Below are positions 61,988 to 64,000 of a stretch of DNA of 64,000 nt, piece by piece; position 1 is the first letter of the stretch; each line of letters starts with the position of its first letter. The notes under the pieces are model-generated. The model saw only the letters and a program-made list of their open reading frames with translations. It did no database searches and had not been told where the DNA came from. The translations under genes were made by a program, and so were the position numbers. The stretch is from Allorhodopirellula solitaria (GTDB lineage: Bacteria; Planctomycetota; Planctomycetia; Pirellulales; Pirellulaceae): positions 148,542 to 212,541 of the forward strand of contig NZ_SJPK01000007.1 of NCBI RefSeq assembly GCF_007859855.1, in the 5' to 3' direction.

Positions 61988-63592
61988 ATGATTCCTACCG
62001 AAAGCGATTCGATGACGTACTACAAGCCCCGCGTGTTGATCGCCGGCTTGTTCCACGAATCGCATACTTTCATCGAGGGGCGTACGCGGTGGTCCGAGAT
62101 GACGGTCCACCGCGATGATGAATTGCTGGATCTCTGCGGCGATTCATCACCGCTGGGAGGCGTGTTGGAGTTTGCCGCAATGGACGGTTGGGAAGTGCTG
62201 CCGTCGATCTCCGCCACTACCACGCCAGGACCGACACTCGATGATGACGTGTTGGAGAACTATTGGTCCGAATTCCAGCAGCGCGTGGAGCGGTTTCGTT
62301 CCGATTGGAGCGTTCCTGCAGCTCACGGGATCGATGGTATCTTTCTGGTGCTTCACGGCGCATCGGTAGCAAGCACGGTCACTGACGTCGAAGGGGAACT
62401 GCTGACCCGCATCCGCCGCATCGATGGCTTCGCGACGCTTCCGATCTTTGGCGTCTACGATCTTCACGCCAACTTTTCCGACGCGATGGCGAGGCACGCC
62501 AATTGCCTGCTCGGCTACCGAGAGAACCCGCACAGTGACGCACGGGCGACATCGGTTCGGGCGGCGAAGTTGCTTAGCCGGTCTCTGCGATCGGGCGTTC
62601 AGCCTCATCAGATCGTATCACGACCGGGCATCGTTTGGCCGCCGACGGGGACCGCCACGGCCAACGAACCGATGGCCGGGCTCATGGCGAGGGCACGCCA
62701 GCTCGAGCGAGCCCATCCCGATTTCTGGGCAATCAGTGTCAACGCTGGATTTTCGTTTGCCGATACGCCTGAGACCGGCGTTTCCTTCGTGGTTTCCACT
62801 GCGGGTGATCTGCCGGAGGCCAATGCAGCGATCGCAGCTCTCAATGATCTGGCACTCGAAAACGCAGCCTTAGGGAACGTCGTCGAACCGCCGCTACCAG
62901 TCGTGATGGAACAACTGGAGCAATTGAAAAGCCTCGGGCCACTCGAGGGTTTGACGTTGCTAATCGAACCGGCTGACAACATTGGTGGCGGTGCGCCGGG
63001 CAGCGGCATCACGACACTTCGCGTTTTGCTCGATGCGGGTTACACCGGAGTTGGTATCTGCTTGTGGGATCCGCCTGCGGTGGATGTCGTCTCGCAATCG
63101 AAAGTTGGCGACACCTTCACGCTCCCGCTCGGTGGTCGAGGCAGCGATCTACTCGACCCCTCTCTGAGGCTCCGCTGCGAACTACTGCGGGTCGGCGACG
63201 GTGTGTTCGAATTGGAAGACAAGAACAGTCATTTGGCCTCGCTGGTTGGCGATCACTTCGACATGGGTCGAATCGCCGTTGTTCGTGCAACTGATCCGCA
63301 CCGCCCCGGTGGAGAGGCAACCGTGTTGCTGACCACTCGTCGCACTCCGCCAATGGATTTGGGCGGATGGAAGCTCGTCGGAATCAATCCAGAGTCATTT
63401 TCAATCATGGTGATCAAGGCGGCGGTTTCCCATCGTCAGGCCTACGACCCGATCGCGACCCGTCAGTTTTGGGTCGATACGCCGGGGCCGTGTTCTTCGC
63501 GGCTGGAGTCGTTGCCGTTCCAAAAGATAGCCCGTCCGATTTTTCCGCTCGACCCACTCGTCGAAAGCAAGCAGAAACCGTCGTGCGGTTAA
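61988..63592 (+). CDS. M81 family metallopeptidase (MlrC/microcystinase C-like)
   Basis: 534 residues, ATG at 61988; MTYYKPRV from ATG 62012 is an alternative start. Motifs of the family: VLIAGLFHESHTFIEG (His of the metal site), GIDGIFLVLHGASVAST..DVEGELLTRIR, FGVYDLHANFSDAMARHAN (DxHxN) and GYRENPHSD. MlrC-type enzymes hydrolyse linear peptides; many homologues stand in amino-acid or carbohydrate catabolic clusters and may act on other amides. It is divergent from iclR, followed 42 bp later by a RidA gene, so it is probably regulated by that IclR. Confidence 0.88.
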   Translation: MIPTESDSMTYYKPRVLIAGLFHESHTFIEGRTRWSEMTVHRDDELLDLCGDSSPLGGVLEFAAMDGWEVLPSISATTTPGPTLDDDVLENYWSEFQQRVERFRSDWSVPAAHGIDGIFLVLHGASVASTVTDVEGELLTRIRRIDGFATLPIFGVYDLHANFSDAMARHANCLLGYRENPHSDARATSVRAAKLLSRSLRSGVQPHQIVSRPGIVWPPTGTATANEPMAGLMARARQLERAHPDFWAISVNAGFSFADTPETGVSFVVSTAGDLPEANAAIAALNDLALENAALGNVVEPPLPVVMEQLEQLKSLGPLEGLTLLIEPADNIGGGAPGSGITTLRVLLDAGYTGVGICLWDPPAVDVVSQSKVGDTFTLPLGGRGSDLLDPSLRLRCELLRVGDGVFELEDKNSHLASLVGDHFDMGRIAVVRATDPHRPGGEATVLLTTRRTPPMDLGGWKLVGINPESFSIMVIKAAVSHRQAYDPIATRQFWVDTPGPCSSRLESLPFQKIARPIFPLDPLVESKQKPSCG

Positions 63593-63634
63593 CAACCTAA
63601 CCATTCTTAATATTTTCACTTCGAGATTCAACCG

Positions 63635-64000
63635 ATGCCCAACCCTGAAGTCTCCTACCCTCGCGACGCTGACACACCGGTTTCCCACCTCCCATTCAGC
63701 CCCTGTGTTGTCGTCGGTAACCTCGTTTTCGTTTCGGGTCAAGCATCCGTCGACAAGACCGGCAAAATCATCTCGGGTGATATTGAAAGCGAATTTCGTC
63801 TGTCGATGCAGAACGTCGAGGCCGTTTTGAAAACGGCTGGCACCGACTTGGCTCACGTAGTCCAAACCCGCAACTATGTTCGCGACGAGAACGACCTACC
63901 GAAATACAACGAGTTGTATGCCGAGTACTTTACCGACGCCAAACCGGCACGCACGACGATCACTCAGTGCTTGCCTCAAACTCTGCGGTATGAGATCGAA
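63635..64000 (+). CDS. RidA/YjgF family protein, cut by the window end
   Basis: The first 122 residues are in the window; no stop has been reached. MPNPEVSYPRDADTPVSHLP, then VGNLVFVSGQASVDKTGKII, FRLSMQNVEAVLKTAGTDLAHVVQTRNYVRDENDLPKYNELYAEYF and ARTTITQCLP are typical RidA, with the conserved Arg in PARTTI that binds the carboxylate. RidA proteins deaminate reactive enamine/imine intermediates. Placement after mlrC suggests that the pathway yields 2-aminoacrylate-like or imine products. Confidence 0.9.
   Translation, partial: MPNPEVSYPRDADTPVSHLPFSPCVVVGNLVFVSGQASVDKTGKIISGDIESEFRLSMQNVEAVLKTAGTDLAHVVQTRNYVRDENDLPKYNELYAEYFTDAKPARTTITQCLPQTLRYEIE

Overview
The window looks like chromosome of a planctomycete of the Pirellulaceae (Rhodopirellula-like). 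The indicators are a DUF1559 pseudopilin-like protein with its small lipoprotein partner, a 1.9-kilo-residue surface protein with an LEKLESRQLLA export segment, cadherin-like repeats and a dockerin-like tail, a membrane-anchored Ser/Thr kinase, stand-alone sialidase-fold proteins, long intergenic spaces filled with dispersed palindromic repeats, and moderately high GC. No rRNA, tRNA or CRISPR array was seen.

Layout. 0.3-6.5 kb: a kinase overlapping a DUF4432 aldose-epimerase-like gene, divergent from a mannose-6-phosphate-isomerase-like cupin, then a membrane-anchored squalene-cyclase-fold protein. 7-10.2 kb: methionine genes, metY followed 3 bp later by a metX-metW fusion. 10.2-14.3 kb: RluA-like pseudouridine synthase, alpha-ketoglutaric-semialdehyde-type dehydrogenase, ThuA protein. 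14.6-22.3 kb: the giant surface protein, divergent from an HtrA-type protease. 22.3-22.9 kb: palindromic repeat array A. 23-25.6 kb: two thioredoxin-fold proteins.

25.9-40.6 kb is the most unusual part. It holds a DUF4132 protein, a 1717-residue protein, a MoxR AAA+ ATPase, a DUF5682 protein fused to a vWA domain, and a SWIM zinc-finger protein, all on the + strand with stop/start overlaps. The set corresponds to the poorly understood yehI-yehL-yehM-yehP-yehQ (MolR-like) cluster of E. coli, here with YehM and YehP fused. The cluster is split by 1.8 kb of repeat array B, which carries an IS200/REP-associated-type Y1 (HUH) tyrosine transposase between two of the array's own palindromes.

40.8-54.3 kb: an exported protein, a TPR lipoprotein, a 56-residue coiled-coil protein, a methyltransferase, a PpiD/SurA-like foldase with an acidic spacer, DprA, a dihydroorotase with a changed metal motif, an RdgC-like protein, and the lipoprotein/DUF1559 pair. 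54.4-64 kb: a catabolic cluster with GntR and IclR regulators, two sialidase-fold exported proteins, a lactonase-type beta-propeller, RraA, an M81/MlrC peptidase and RidA (cut by the window end). Two matching operators, GTTCC-N7-GGAAC, lie between the divergent iclR and mlrC transcription units.

Several repeat families recur in the intergenic spaces; they are annotated separately because they explain most of the non-coding DNA.
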